Numbered from the stretch's first letter, positions 1 through 12,342 are shown. The stretch: DNA of 64,000 nucleotides from Volvox africanus (GCA_030268105.1 BSDZ01000015.1:1116001-1180000); one strand, 5' to 3'. A program made the numbers and translations. Notes: generated from the letters alone by a model not told the origin.

Positions 1-21
1 GCGCACCTGTAAACCTCAATA

Positions 22-526
22 TCTAAACTGCTATCCAATGGCCCTGAGAATTAGGGCGCCATGATTGCTTATCAGCGATCACAAGTTCAATCAGAACTGG
101 CAACGGCTTGTTTATTAACGGGAACGAATCGGGGTGGTAGAGGATCTGGGGACCCCCTGTGAGATTATGAGCAGCAGGTATAGCACGGCTCTTCAGTCCT
201 GTCCTTGTCCGCCCTCATCACTGCAGGCAAGACTCATTGTCCGCCCTCCCTGTCCTTGTCGGCCCTCATCAACGGTTAGATGCTCCACCCAGAAAGTGCA
301 AACCCATGGCCCCTTACCGGGGCTATGAGGTGCAGAGTGGCTTGGAAACCCATTCAAAGGCCAGTAGGTTGTCCAATCGGGACCGTCAGGATAGGGGCCG
401 CAGAGAGAAACAGAATCTGCGAAATCAAAGCAACCCAGTGATCCCTAGTGGCCCATATAGTAATTGACCCCCAGGGTTCCCTAAAACCCTAACCATAATA
501 ATAATTATAGTTTCTAAACTGCTATC
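22..526 (+). mobile_element. SINE-like retroposon with target-site duplication
   Basis: The 14-bp word TCTAAACTGCTATC occurs at 22-35 and again at 513-526, flanking a 477-bp body. The body starts with a tRNA-like stretch: a B-box-like AAGTTCAATC lies near 88-97. It ends in CCCTAAAACCCTAACC followed by an ATA-rich simple tail at about 495-510. A diverged relative lies at 13968-14197. A tRNA-like head, a simple 3' tail and an exact direct repeat are what a Pol III-transcribed SINE leaves after insertion. No protein is encoded. The strand follows the B box and tail. Alternatively it is the end of a longer LINE. Confidence 0.6.
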
Positions 527-1223
527 ACATGGTATCGATAGGTATTGGGGCCCTGACCTTTTCCTGGGTTTAGGGGAGCCGCCGACACTAACTAACTCTT
601 GTCTTGCATATATATGTAGTAGTTATCTCACGGGTCAGGCAGTATACGAGAAATATACTGCCAAGAGTGAGACAGCAGGGTACGGCCCTCTGCTGCTGGA
701 CGAGCGAGCGAGTCGCATCCTGTCGAACGATTTGTAGGATATTTCGAGCAGATGACTGAACCGTGAGATAGCGGGTTTATTCCAATGGCAGGCGCCGAAG
801 TACGAGTGCAATATTGCTGCACAGTGCAGATATACCAAAGTGCAGCTCACTCTCACTCTTTACACGTCTCACACCGTTTGATATGCGATATATATATTTG
901 CATCGAATATCCGGATACTGAGGCGCTGCCAGTGGAATAAGTAAATAATATATATATATATATATGTATATATGTGCGTGTGTGTGTGTGTGTGTGTCAC
1001 AGTATGGCTGCATCTACCAATCATCTTTATATTTCAATTGATGTTATCTATCTTTTGTTGTTGCTCCATCCCCGCTTACGAAATGGGATTTACATGGAAT
1101 TGTTGATGACGTCGCACATGTATGTAGAAGTTTCGACTCACGAGATGCACGCTAGCTTCATTCGTTACGTCCATCCAAATAGATGAATCTACCTTTGTTT
1201 GTTGCGATTATCCCCTGCTGCAG
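527..1223. other. Upstream or intronic sequence of the kinase gene, no exon recognised
   Basis: No exon of the kinase upstream of 1224 could be recognised here. The stretch holds an (AT)n run at 946-966 and a (GT)n run at 973-997. It ends in a pyrimidine-containing acceptor, CCCCTGCTGCAG, at 1212-1223. The kinase start codon is therefore either unrecognised in this stretch or to the left of the window. Confidence 0.5.
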
Positions 1224-3958
1224 GCGCACTAGCATCTGCTGCATCATTCAGGATCGAATCCTCTCCTGACCCATTATCATTGGTGCCCGTGACATCTCTG
1301 ACTCCGCTACATCCTGGCATCAATTTGGATGTGAAACTGGATGGCGGTGAGTTGACACTATCTGGGGTGACCCTGGGCAGAGGCGCCTTTGGGCGGGTGG
1401 TCAAGGGCACATATGGCGGTGTTCCTGTAGCCGTGAAACTTATTGATCATGGCCTGGGGCCGTCACCACGACAGCAACAGCAGCAGCAAGTGAAACAACA
1501 GGAACAGCAAGAGAAGCAACAGCAGCCGCAGCAGCCGCTACTTCATCTTCAACCTGGTGCGGACCCAAAATACCCGGGATACCCGGCGGGACCGCCACTG
1601 GCTGCTACGCAGCAACAGCATCCTGCTGCATCGCCCCCGGTGCTACAAGTGCCACCACCGGCACTGGCAACAGGGCCCACTGCTGATGGAGTGGTGGCAG
1701 CAGCCCCAATGGCGGAGGCACTTCCCCAGACAGCAGCCCCCTTGATTCCCAACGTCACTGTCAGTCTTTCCGCTGCCGGTGCTGGGGGGGAGGGCGCTTG
1801 CGGTAGTCAACCACGAGTCAATACGGGTGGAGGTGATGGCGATGCTGCTACTGTTGTCGTACAGCAGCAGCTGGAAACCCAAGGTGCCGGACCACGACGA
1901 CCCCATGGGGATGTCCCACGTGGTGAAGAGGCGCCTTTATCATCAAGACCCGAAGTCCAGCAGCAGGAAGACCACCGTCCCATTGCTGCCGCTTGTCAGG
2001 GTGATGAGGTAATTATAAGCCACGCTTCCACAGCAGCAGCAGACGCCATCATCAAACACGTGATGGCTGCCGCCGCTGTCAGCAGCACGGGCAGTCGCGA
2101 TGATGACCCAAGAAGCAGATGCAATATGCTGGTTCCTTTATCAGCTCATGTACGTGGTGGTGGTGCTGGTGGTGGTGCTGGTGTTGAAATTTTGGGTACT
2201 GATTACGTAACCGGCAGTAAGACGACTACCATAACCGCTGGTGATTATACATCCACGTCCTCAGCAGCTTTGGTGGACAGCAGTCGGGATGCCAATCTAC
2301 ACGGCGATACCCAAATGTTGCCCCTCAGCAGCACCACATCCACGAGCAACCCACGCAGTATTCGTCACGCCACTGGAGAAAAATCTGCGACGAAAGGAGG
2401 AGCTGTACCAGCAGTGGTGAAAGGTCTTCCTCAGCAGCCCTCTGCGGAGGATGTGCCGAACTCACTGCAGGCGACCCTCAAGCAGGAGGTAGAAGTGCTG
2501 GCCAGGTGTGAAAGACAGAGGATTGATGAGATGATGGGGGGAGTTCTCACGCATGGATGACTTAGGTTTCTAGATTCGTTTTTATTGTATTGCATGTCCG
2601 CTTACGTGCGTACAGCAAAGGCCCGATCGGAAGATGTTTCCTCATGTGCGTGTCTATCTATGTCCACACAGCAGGAGCTGACATCCTGCATAGAATCCAT
2701 CGAATACCTAGCTACGTAACGATTCTTAGATTGTTTGTATTGTTTGTATTGATTGTATTGATAGACCTCACATTATACAGTTAGCATGGTATGTAGGTTA
2801 TGTGTTCTAAGACCTTCCTGATAAAGTCAGTCAGGCGAATTTGACCCCTCACGTAGGGGCTGCTACCTATGGGACCTATGAGACCTATGACCATTCAGCA
2901 TGCGCTCCTTAGGAAGGGCGCACGCTGTCGATTTGTTTTGATAGATTAGATATGTCATAGCAAAAAAGGTAAGAAAGCGGGAGGATGAGTTCTCCTCACT
3001 CCCTCGCAGTTCCGTTTTGCGCAAGCCTCACATGCATGTATACCACCTTTTAATTGCCACCCTTACGGATGCATACACGCATGCATACAGGTGCCAACAC
3101 CCCAATATTGTATGTCTGCATGCGGCCTGTCTCAAGTAAGTGTAGTGATGAGGAGGCACTACTCCAACTCATACACAGTTAACTACATTACATACCGCTC
3201 GATGACTGTCTATGATAAATGGATGTACCGATGATATGCATGTATATGTATGTATATGCATGTATATGATATGCATGTATATGTATGATCATCAGGTCTG
3301 TCTGTTGCATGCATATGTAATTACATGTCTACGTGTGGATTTGGCCACATGTTTGCTACATGTCTCTCCCTGGGCCTAACATAAGTGTTGAAATGTAGAC
3401 TACCGGACATTAGGAAGCCTGACGTTATTACAAGAAATTACTCGCTAGATTGTATCCGATAGTTATAAGAAAACGTAATTGTTCGGTCTGGATTTGGCTT
3501 AAATAGTCGCACGTATAGTAATACAGATGGGACGAGCACGGGTCCGCTAGCTTATTGCCGAGTACAACTCCAATAACGATTGTTGTTAGAACGGATCGCT
3601 ATAAATCTTAACTGATACATCATTTGATAACAATAAGAGGGGTCCCAGCTGGGGCGTTACTTACCCTCTTTGTCCTTCTGGGAGACCGCCGAATGACTTA
3701 CCCATACACCATCCAACGAGGGTCATGCATTATATATTCCCTTCGCTTCACCGAATTACCCCGTTCAACATGCATATGAGGTTGAGCGTAGCTACCATAC
3801 TGGGTGGTGGTGCTTATCACACTGCCCAGCACGTGTACATAATAGATAAGGGTCCATCAATGTATCTCGATCAGTGAGCACGTACGCTCGCTTACCACTT
3901 TTTAGTGGAATGCTGATACAATGCATGGTTAGATGGCTTGCGTGTCATGATATGTCGC

Positions 3959-4018
<60 letters not shown>

Positions 4019-7000
4019 TATATTTTTTTACGGGCTGTAACCGTTTTTACGGGCCCTCTAGAGGGTTAGGCCCCTTCTTACGGGTGCATGGGATCCCATT
4101 TCTAGCTCCCCTGTTATGGGGGTGGGTCCGTTATGGATAAGATTTCTTACGGACCGATTGTGGGGGTAAGGACTGACATAGGGCGACCAACCCTCGTATA
4201 TAGCCTCTGAACACGGGGCGGCGCTCACTACTCCCAGACTTTCATATAATACAAATAAATCCCATGCATATCGACCTATTTGGACTGCGTGAGCTCACAA
4301 AAGGATTCGAACCAGGACCTAATATTTATATGTCTATTATATTTATTATATGTCTGTCTTCATCATGTGCAGGCCGCCCTGGCTTTGCCTTGTTATGGAG
4401 TTGATGGACACGTCGCTGGATCGATTGCTTTACGGAGAAAAACGACTGCTACCGCTCGACACGGTATGTACGTACGGATGATGGACGGATAAATTTAGGG
4501 CGAGCGATTGCATCAGATTGGATCGGATTGATGTGAACATAAATATAAAAATCATCACGTGTTATATCATATCTGATTAATTTTATCTTTTTATGCGTAT
4601 ATGTATGTATGTAGGCATGTATGAATTTAATGGGTGTTACACTGGGGGCGACTCGCCCTCCAAAGACGAGCACCGGGGGTCCTGACCGGACCGAGCCACA
4701 GCGCAGGGGAGGAGCACGTGGCTTTGTCTGTCTGTCCTGCCACGTGCTCCCCCTCTCACTTGGGCCAGCGAGCCCTCACAGGCTCTCACCTAATAACAGA
4801 GCACTCAGGGTCACCAAGAAACCACGGAAGGACCCAACGGAAAACGGAGGACGACTAGCTGCTCAAAGGGAAGGGGAACCCTCTCCTCTAACCCGAAACT
4901 GACCTGGCAAGAGTCTGACAGACACACACACAGATCCCCTCAGAGGAGAAACACCAGCAGGAAAGCACACTCTTACACAGCCAAGCCGGAAGAACCCAAC
5001 AAGAGGCGGAGGGGGGGATGACAAGCCAAACTGGCGCCCCCCTAGAAAGCCTTCCGGCCCCACCCAAAGCTGGCCCCGCAAACACCTGCACTGCACAAGA
5101 AGGAAGGACCTCTCTCGCTGACCCCTCCCAAAACCCTAAGGACCCGAAGCCTGGACACAGGCACCTCTAGCCACGATACCCTCCACCCTCTCCCTTCCCC
5201 TCCTCAAGAACTAGACCGTTCTCCCCTTGTCTCCTCCTCCCTGACTCTCTCCCTCTTTCCCCACACAGAACCTCCTCCTCAAAACTCCATATATATACAT
5301 GTATACATGTATATACATATGGAGCATATATATATATATATAACTCAGGATTTTATGGGTTTTAGAGTTTGCACGGTTTTACTTTGCATCATTGTTGGGA
5401 ACATTGATCAATCGTTAATCACTAATTTGTTTTATTTTATTCATCACTCTTCTATATGGTCCATCTGGAGTGCTCACACAGGGCATCTTATTTGTGCGCT
5501 ACTGCTGGATGTATATGTACACTACGTATATATGTACTGCAGGTTCTGCACATCGCGATCCAAATTGCCCGGGGCCTCTCCTACCTACATCCAACTATTG
5601 TGCATCGCGGTGAGTCATAAGGCGGCTGATGATTGTTATGATGCTTATGACAATAACGGCTTTTACAGGTATGCATGCATCTGTTGAAACCTGCATGCAG
5701 ACCTCAAACCTGGCAATGTACTCATCTCTAATGCAAGCTCAAGCCGCCCGATTGTCAAATTGGCGGTAAGTGGTTATAGGTAGGTAGGTAGGTCGGGTGG
5801 TAGGCTGGGTGGATGGGTGGAAAGGTGGGTAGGTGGGTAGGTGGATAGGTGAATAGGGTAGGCAGGGTATAGGGATCGGTATCGATAGAGATAGAGATAC
5901 AGATAGAGATACTTAAATAAAACCCTCCTATTAATTGGGGTAAATATATTCATAATATAGTTCTGAAAATATGCTAGCAATGGACCAAATCAACCAACGA
6001 AATCAATTTTTTAAACTTGATACCAAAAAAACACTTTAGGCGGGACCAGAGATTGCACAAAAATACTATCCTAACTGAACTTTCGCAAGAGCGCAAGTAA
6101 AGCATACGATTTTAAAGCATACGATTCTTTTACGACTTACGGAGAGATATACTTAACCGAAACTTCTAAAGGTTTATTTCGACAATAACAGACGGGATTA
6201 TTGAGCCTATTAGTACCATTAGGATCTTAATCGGGAGTACAAACAGAGATTACCTTATCATCGAAACCATTACACCTTCTAACTCCTTTATTCATATATA
6301 TAATTTATGCCTATATAATAATAGCTTGAACAAAAATTAATTAAGGCGTTGGGTTTACTGCACGTGCGCATAAATCACATCATATCATTTTATTATTAAT
6401 ATTATGCATGCAGATAGATGTATACGCGCGCACCTACCACCGTCCGCCGCCGTCGCCCCTTAACCCGCGCAATTGCGTGAGCTTATTTTGCTTACATTGG
6501 CAATACCAATCTCCTGGCTCTTGCTTATCCTGCTTATACATGAGCTAGTTATGAGCCACACACACACGTACAGGGGTGAGAAACCATCGTAACCACCTAA
6601 ACACGTACGACAATATTGCTTGCCGGTGGCCCTCGATTTCGCGGCATATGCATGGTATTGATCGATGTCCTCACGTACGGCACCGTACGGCACGCAGGAC
6701 TTTGGACTATCCCGGCTCCGGAACTCAGTCCTCATCACGAAGAATCCGGAGGTCGGCACGGTGAGGATTGCTTGCAAATTCTTTCCTGGGAACAAAGTTT
6801 GAACCATTCTTCGCAGAAGGGGCTAAACCCCTCTTGATTAAACACAGCTAACACTCTGAGCTGCATTTGTTATATATGTACGTCCGTGTTGATCACATGT
6901 ATATGCACTTTTATGATCGAGTAAGTGGCTCCCTGCGTATATCTGCTTGGCACGCATGCATGCGCACATAATAATAACGTATGTGCTTTTTGGAGGACGA

Positions 7001-10000
7001 TCACCCCGGGAGGAAGTAAGAACGTGCAGACAGCCGCAGTTGGATGTCTGTGTTGCTTGATGTTAGTGTTGTCGCTCACATAACATTTATAACATTTATC
7101 TAGTTACATATGTGTATATCAATATTGTATTAACAATACTAAATAGCAGCTAGCTGCCTCTAGTATATAATTGTGTGAACTTGATGAAACTGACGAATTT
7201 GCAACACACGATACATACGTCTGCACGCAGGCCCCTTACATTGCGCCCGAAGCCTTTGAATCCAAAAACTTCACCATCACAGACCGAGTGGTGCGAGGGT
7301 AGTGATGATGACGACATCCATTATGTATGGAAAGAGCAGTGGCTGGGTGATACGAATAACCTAAGGGTTCGATTGATAGGGTGGTTACAGATAGGGGTCT
7401 CCAACCACGCACAGCACGAGCTGAATTTTTAAATTAATGACATGTTCCGTCCTCTTTCCATATAAAAGGTAATGTAACCAATCCCCCTTAAGCTGAGAAG
7501 TTATTCGCGATTTTTGTTAACGTAATCTCACAAACCTACCAATAAACCGAGTAGTAACGTTTTAAATAACGATAAAAGAAACAATCGGCAGCAGATCAAG
7601 GGATTATTTGGTATATTCTGGCTTATTGGCTGCCGTTGCTGTTCCAATTTTCCTACGCTATCCTACGCTATCTATCTGCGTGGGGTTACGCACACGCATA
7701 CTTCCATGCGTGCCGCGCGGGCGCGGCCATCGACCACTTACCTGCTGGCTGGTGTACAATATCATATGTATACGTCATTTGTCATGCATGCATAATCTGT
7801 CGGTTGTAAGTAACTGAAAAAGCGGTTCTTATAGGCAGGGAGCGGCGGAGAGGCATGCCGCAGGAGCTACCTAGGTAGATAGATAGGCTTATACATTTAC
7901 ATACATAAGTAGGTGAATGCATGCACACAAGACCTGCGTGGTAGACACGTGCGTGCCTACATCCATTTGTCCATCTTATGTTATATTATGCGTTTAACAA
8001 AGAGCTTGCGAGATAACGTCAGAATTAGACATCCTAATTATTATCATGATACAACATACCATACAATATTTACTTATACACACATATATATGATGACAGA
8101 AACCTCTTCATATTTTATGTGCCCGAGGTTTCTGTCGTCGATGCAGTCAGGTATGTATATACGAAAGAACCGACACTCCATACATTTTAACTATAAAAAA
8201 TCTTGTCCTATCTTGCAATTGCTACATATCCATAAAAATACACCAACTTTATGTACTTTGCTTACTATCTGCTTTTCTGAAAACTCCATACAAGTTACCA
8301 CTACGTGTGTGAACCCACGTCGCACCAGTCGGTGATAAGGACCCAGACGCAAACCAGCCAACTAATGCGTATGGAATACGATAATGAAAACAAGTAGGGT
8401 GTCAGCTTCCTCGAAGCTGGAAAAAAGGCGGGGCCCCCCGCAATGCGTACAGGCCGGTTACTTCACAATGAAACGGTTTGAAGTTTGCGAGAGTGCAATG
8501 ATGCCGGCTCATGTCGTTCAGCAGGCAAACGACTGCACACGCAAGGGCAGGGACCTCACGCCGCTCACGCCGTCGTACACATTTCGTCAGCAAGTAAGAA
8601 CGTTCTTATGCTGGCCAGTCAAAATATCAGATTGCAGTAGAATTGATTGAACCAGCAAGGATAGGTGCTTTTATAAAAATTTTGAACGAGAGAAAACAAA
8701 AATTAGATCAAGAGGGGTTGTTTAAGTTAGAGTATAAAAAAAAGATTCCTTAGAGTATAAAAAATAGGAGTTATTACCTCGTTAACCGGCGCAGTTATAA
8801 AAGATATTATACATAGGATTACCGATAGGCTTCCTGTCCATTTATGTATTTGGCCGGTAACGGTTCAAGGGTGAACTGCCGCCGAGGAAATTACTAATGC
8901 TATAAATGGCTTTAACTTGTTAGATGATGCACTAAAACCGGATGTGATAATTGTAGCGAGAGGAGCAGGATCAATAGAAGATTTATGGCCATTTAATGAA
9001 GAAATCGTAGTACGAGCTGTTTTTAATTCAGTTATTCCGATAATATCAGCTGTAGGGCATGAGACTGATTATACACTAATTGATCTTGTTGCTGACTTAA
9101 GAGCTCCTACTCCTACTGCTGCAGCTGAATTTGCTGTTCCAGTTATTGGCAACTTAAAATATAAGTTAGATTCTCTATATAATAATATAGAAAGACGAGT
9201 TTTTACATTGTTAAAACATAAGTCTCAAATTTTGAGTAATTATAATCGGTTATTACAATATCCAGTAAACTATTTAAATTATAATATACAAAAACTGGAT
9301 GATTTAGGTTTTAGGTTATCTGGTTCACTACCGAGCTTGCTGAAACAAAAAAATATTGCCCTTCAATATTTTCCTTATTCTCGTTTTAAACCAATAAAAA
9401 TATTACATTATAAGTATCTACAGTTAAGTAATTTAAAAAATAGCCTGTTAATCAGAAAAGCTACCGTGCTAAATCAATTTGAGCATAAACTATCAATTAA
9501 CAGCTCTATTCTAGCTAGCCTAGATTATAATAAAGTACTACTAGCTAGAGGTTATGCTATGTTAAAAGATCACCATAAAAACTATATTTCAACAGTATCA
9601 GAGGTTCAGTCCTCTAAATATATAACAGCTAATCTTAAAGATGGAATCTGTTTATTATTAACAAGTATGTTGGTTAATTTAGCTCTCAAAATTACTTTTC
9701 AGGTTCCGTTAGCTCCAAGTTTAGGTAAAGAAGGTTTTGCTTTCCCGAGCGGACACATGCAATCTTCTATAGTTATATATGGATGGTTATTCAAATCACT
9801 AAATAAGCTTATCATTAAGGTATTAATAACCATTTTATTAATTGGTATTAGCGCAGGTTTAGTACATTTAGGTTACCATAATTATTTTGATGTTTTGGGA
9901 GCCGTATTTTTTGGATTATTGTTAATTTTTATCTATAGTTGGTTTTTAAAAGGTTTTAGAGAAAGTGTTTTATCGCTATTTATGCTGCTTTTTAGTACAT

Positions 10001-11656
10001 TATTAATGGTTTATATTAGTTTATTATATGAGATTAAAGAATATTCCTGGCTGGCGTATTATTCCTTAATAGGTGTTATATCTTCCGAATACTGCTTTAG
10101 AAATAAAAAAACTTGGAACGTCGAGGACGTCAAGTGTTAGAGTGTCGCCAGGACTACTGATGGGAAGCTTTAAGCTGTATCTCCGAAATGCCTGCGGCTT
10201 CAGCAATTCACCCCACAGCATCGAGCTCCATGTCAGCACTGTGGAACTCTTCTGCCCCGAGAATTGACTTAAAATAATTGTAAACAACGTTACATTCTTT
10301 GTAGATAACTGCAAGCAAATTCGTCGACCTGCTGGTGGCAAATCCCCATGCCTGTGAGAACAGCCTAGTCACCCAAACTGGTTGTTCGATTCATTTCACG
10401 CCGTCATGCCAGAAGTCCATTACGAGAGACGCGGCACCTTTTGGAATGAAATTTAGGCCGAGAAGCGTTGATGTGACCTTAACCGGGGTCAAAGGAGACT
10501 GACAAACTTGTTTGTACTCATACGATTGTTATTGGCCAAAATAAAGATACCTTGCAATATAAATGTAATATGTGACCAATATCGCGTTTCGGCCGGACGA
10601 GATATTATGTTTGGTCCGTCACGTTCTTACAGAGAGACGGACATGGGCAATCCCACAGAGCGGGGCCCCCCTGAGCGCTTCGCGCCGGGTCCCCGCCCAA
10701 TAATTCAAATAATAAAAAATTATACCGATGGGTCAAGAAAAAAACCAAATATACCTCTGCCGCTATCGAAATTTATTTCCATACCTAAACCCGCTGCCTT
10801 CAATTGCTGCTGCTGCCGCTGACCTGCCTGCCCAGGACGTATACGCGTTGGGAATCATGATGTGGGAGATGCTGTCGGGTCGGCGACCCTGGACGGGTCA
10901 TAATATGGTGGTGATCGCAATCGTTGTGGCCATGCACCAGCGGCGGCCGCCCTTGGGGCTGCTATCGGATGAGCGCTGCCCGCCCAAACTGCGTTCTTTA
11001 ATTACTGCGTGTTGGGATCCGGATCCAGTGAGAAGACCTGCGGCGGCGGAGGTGGCCAAACGACTGACGTTGGTTCAGGAGGTATGCTTATGTGTACGCG
11101 TGCGTGTGTATGTGAAGTAATGATTCGGGTGCGGGTACGTGGATAGATACGTACCGGGCGGCTGCTGTGTAGAGCCGGGTTGGCGGGGTTTCATCATGCG
11201 GCTCTCACATACATACACGCCTCACCCCACCCCGCCCTGCATGCCATCAAATGAAGGCGTGTGGCATGCGAGAGGGATGGTACTGAGTTGTCTATCTTCT
11301 GCTGCGTGTATAACTTAAATGCCAATGTCCATCGTGCGTGGATAGATGACACTAACATTGATTGCACGTATTATATATTATATTGTATCGTATTATTTCT
11401 TTTTATTTTGTTCTTTTTATAATTAATTTTACTTATTGATGTATTTATTACATTATTATGTATCAGTGAACACCTACCGAACAAAGTACGTATCATTTAA
11501 GCATTTACTGAAATGCAGTAACGATATAATTATTATGATATCACGATACAATTATCATGCGCCTTATTCGATAAATGTATGCAGGCCCTCAACGTCGGGG
11601 AACGGCTTACGGAGAGTCCTCCTCGCAAAGAGCATCAAGGACCGCTACCCATATAG
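1224..11656 (+). CDS. TKL-type protein kinase, N-terminus not found
   Basis: Exons: 1224-2505, 3091-3135, 4373-4463, 5543-5609, 5701-5765, 6698-6760, 7231-7290, 10836-11081, 11585-11656; all phases agree. It would phosphorylate Ser/Thr (or Tyr) residues of unknown targets. Visible kinase motifs in order: glycine loop [12 protein letters not shown] and catalytic lysine in VAVKLID (exon 1); [36 protein letters not shown] across exons 4-5; DFGLSR (exon 6); APYIAPEAF (exon 7); [19 protein letters not shown] and [12 protein letters not shown] (exon 8). All catalytic residues are present, so it should be active. A Gln/Ala/Gly-rich insert of roughly 340 residues lies between the lysine and helix C, inside the N-lobe. 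Intron 7 (7291-10835) holds a bacterial insert. The start codon was not found; exon 1 opens at an acceptor. The last exon could instead splice into a Gln-rich frame ending at 11986. Confidence 0.85.
3234..3290. repeat. ATGTATATGC-type tandem repeat in kinase intron 2
   Basis: The words ATGCATGTATATG and ATGTATGTATATG repeat imperfectly about five times. It is a low-complexity tract without coding content. Confidence 0.5.
3961..4010. repeat. (AT)25 microsatellite
   Basis: An uninterrupted AT dinucleotide run of about 50 bp lies in kinase intron 2. It is prone to length change and to assembly error. Confidence 0.9.
4711..4750. repeat. 11-bp perfect inverted repeat
   Basis: GGAGCACGTGG at 4711-4721 faces CCACGTGCTCC at 4740-4750 across an 18-nt loop. 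It lies in kinase intron 3, inside a purine- or pyrimidine-biased block (4621-5290) that looks unlike the rest of the intron and may be an inserted element. Confidence 0.6.
5776..5870. repeat. Degenerate GGTA/GGTGG tandem repeat
   Basis: GGTAGGTAGGTAGG passes into GGTGGGTAGGTGGGTAGGTGG units just after the exon 5 donor of the kinase gene. The G tracts could form quadruplexes in the transcript. No other role is visible. Confidence 0.6.
5930..6400. other. AT-rich block of unlike composition in kinase intron 5
   Basis: Base composition drops sharply to AT-rich compared with the flanking intron, much as in the bacterial insert at 8619-10115. A word of about 14 bp, AAAGCATACGATTT/C, is repeated at 6101-6128. 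I could not translate it into any recognisable protein on either strand. It could be a second decayed bacterial or organellar fragment, or simply AT-rich intron. Confidence 0.35.
8095..8136. repeat. 12-bp perfect inverted repeat
   Basis: GACAGAAACCTC at 8095-8106 pairs with GAGGTTTCTGTC at 8125-8136 around an 18-nt loop. It lies in kinase intron 7, about 480 bp upstream of the bacterial insert. It resembles a rho-independent terminator stem without a T tract. Confidence 0.55.
8619..10140 (+). pseudogene. xseA: Rickettsia-like xseA remnant fused in frame to a PAP2 phosphatase
   Basis: This AT-rich block inside kinase intron 7 encodes bacterial protein. From 8619 to about 9660 it matches the C-terminal part of exodeoxyribonuclease VII large subunit: [44 protein letters not shown] and [14 protein letters not shown] are family hallmarks. 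From about 9666 the same frame continues as a membrane PAP2-type phosphatase with FPSGHMQSS and [15 protein letters not shown], plus several hydrophobic segments. The N-terminal OB-fold of XseA is absent. There are two lesions: a 23-bp tandem duplication (8727-8772) that shifts the frame and gives TAG at 8751, and TGA at 8872-8874. After that the frame is open to TAG at 10138-10140. The last dozen codons look host-derived. No algal promoter, signal or intron is visible. Codon use is strongly A/T-ending, unlike the flanking exons, and fits Rickettsiales, but the donor is inferred. Confidence 0.85.
8727..8772. repeat. 23-bp tandem duplication inside the xseA remnant
   Basis: TTAGAGTATAAAAAA begins at 8727 and again at 8750, so a 23-bp unit is duplicated. 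Because 23 is not a multiple of three, this shifts the XseA frame; the second copy re-enters the family sequence at KIGVITS. It is one of two visible disabling changes. Confidence 0.75.
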
Positions 11657-12342
11657 CCATCTCCACTGCCGCTACTGCCATAGCAATTGTTGCAGCAACA
11701 GCAGCAGCAAGAGAATCTGCAGCAGCAGCGATTTGGAGGACGCAGGGACCCATCCGTACGGCACTTGGTGGCCATAAGGCCCGCCGCCGCAGAAGGTACC
11801 TCCATGCGAGCCACAACGAAATTCGACACAAAGATCAAGGTGGAACCTCATTCATCGTCGGCCGCTGCTGGGGGTGCAGCAGTGCAGGTCTCGGAGCAAG
11901 TCGAGGAACAGAGAGAAAATAAACAGAATTTTGACCAATTGCTGCATGAATTCCGTAGTGTTAATCAAGTGAAGATTGTTCCATAGATTTCCAATGATTA
12001 ATAAGACGTCGTCGCCCTTCGTCCACACCACACAACGCCTTGCATGCATGGCCCCCCATACATCCATGCGGCATAGCCCTTTGGAAGGAAGGGGGCGATC
12101 CAAGCATGCATCCTGCCTTCCTTAAATGCGTTCGGCCGCCCACCCATCTATCCATCTATTACTATTTTTGTTCAATCGAATATTTTAAGCCATGTTGGTA
12201 GGTGAAAGCAGCCATTGTTCTGTATCTAGAGGTGCAATCTGCCCGGGTTGTATGCATATACGTGCTGGGGCGGCGGGTACGTACTTCATACGTCTACCTG
12301 GCCTGCTGACTTTTAAGTTCCCTTATCATCTTCACCATTCTA

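Noticed and set aside
4621..4902. Open frames of 74-93 codons in kinase intron 3
   Set aside because: Two overlapping phases without motifs, in a compositionally biased intron block.
8619..10140. Contaminating bacterial contig
   Set aside because: The block is flanked on both sides by exons of one kinase gene with matching phase. A local misassembly remains possible but simple contamination does not fit.
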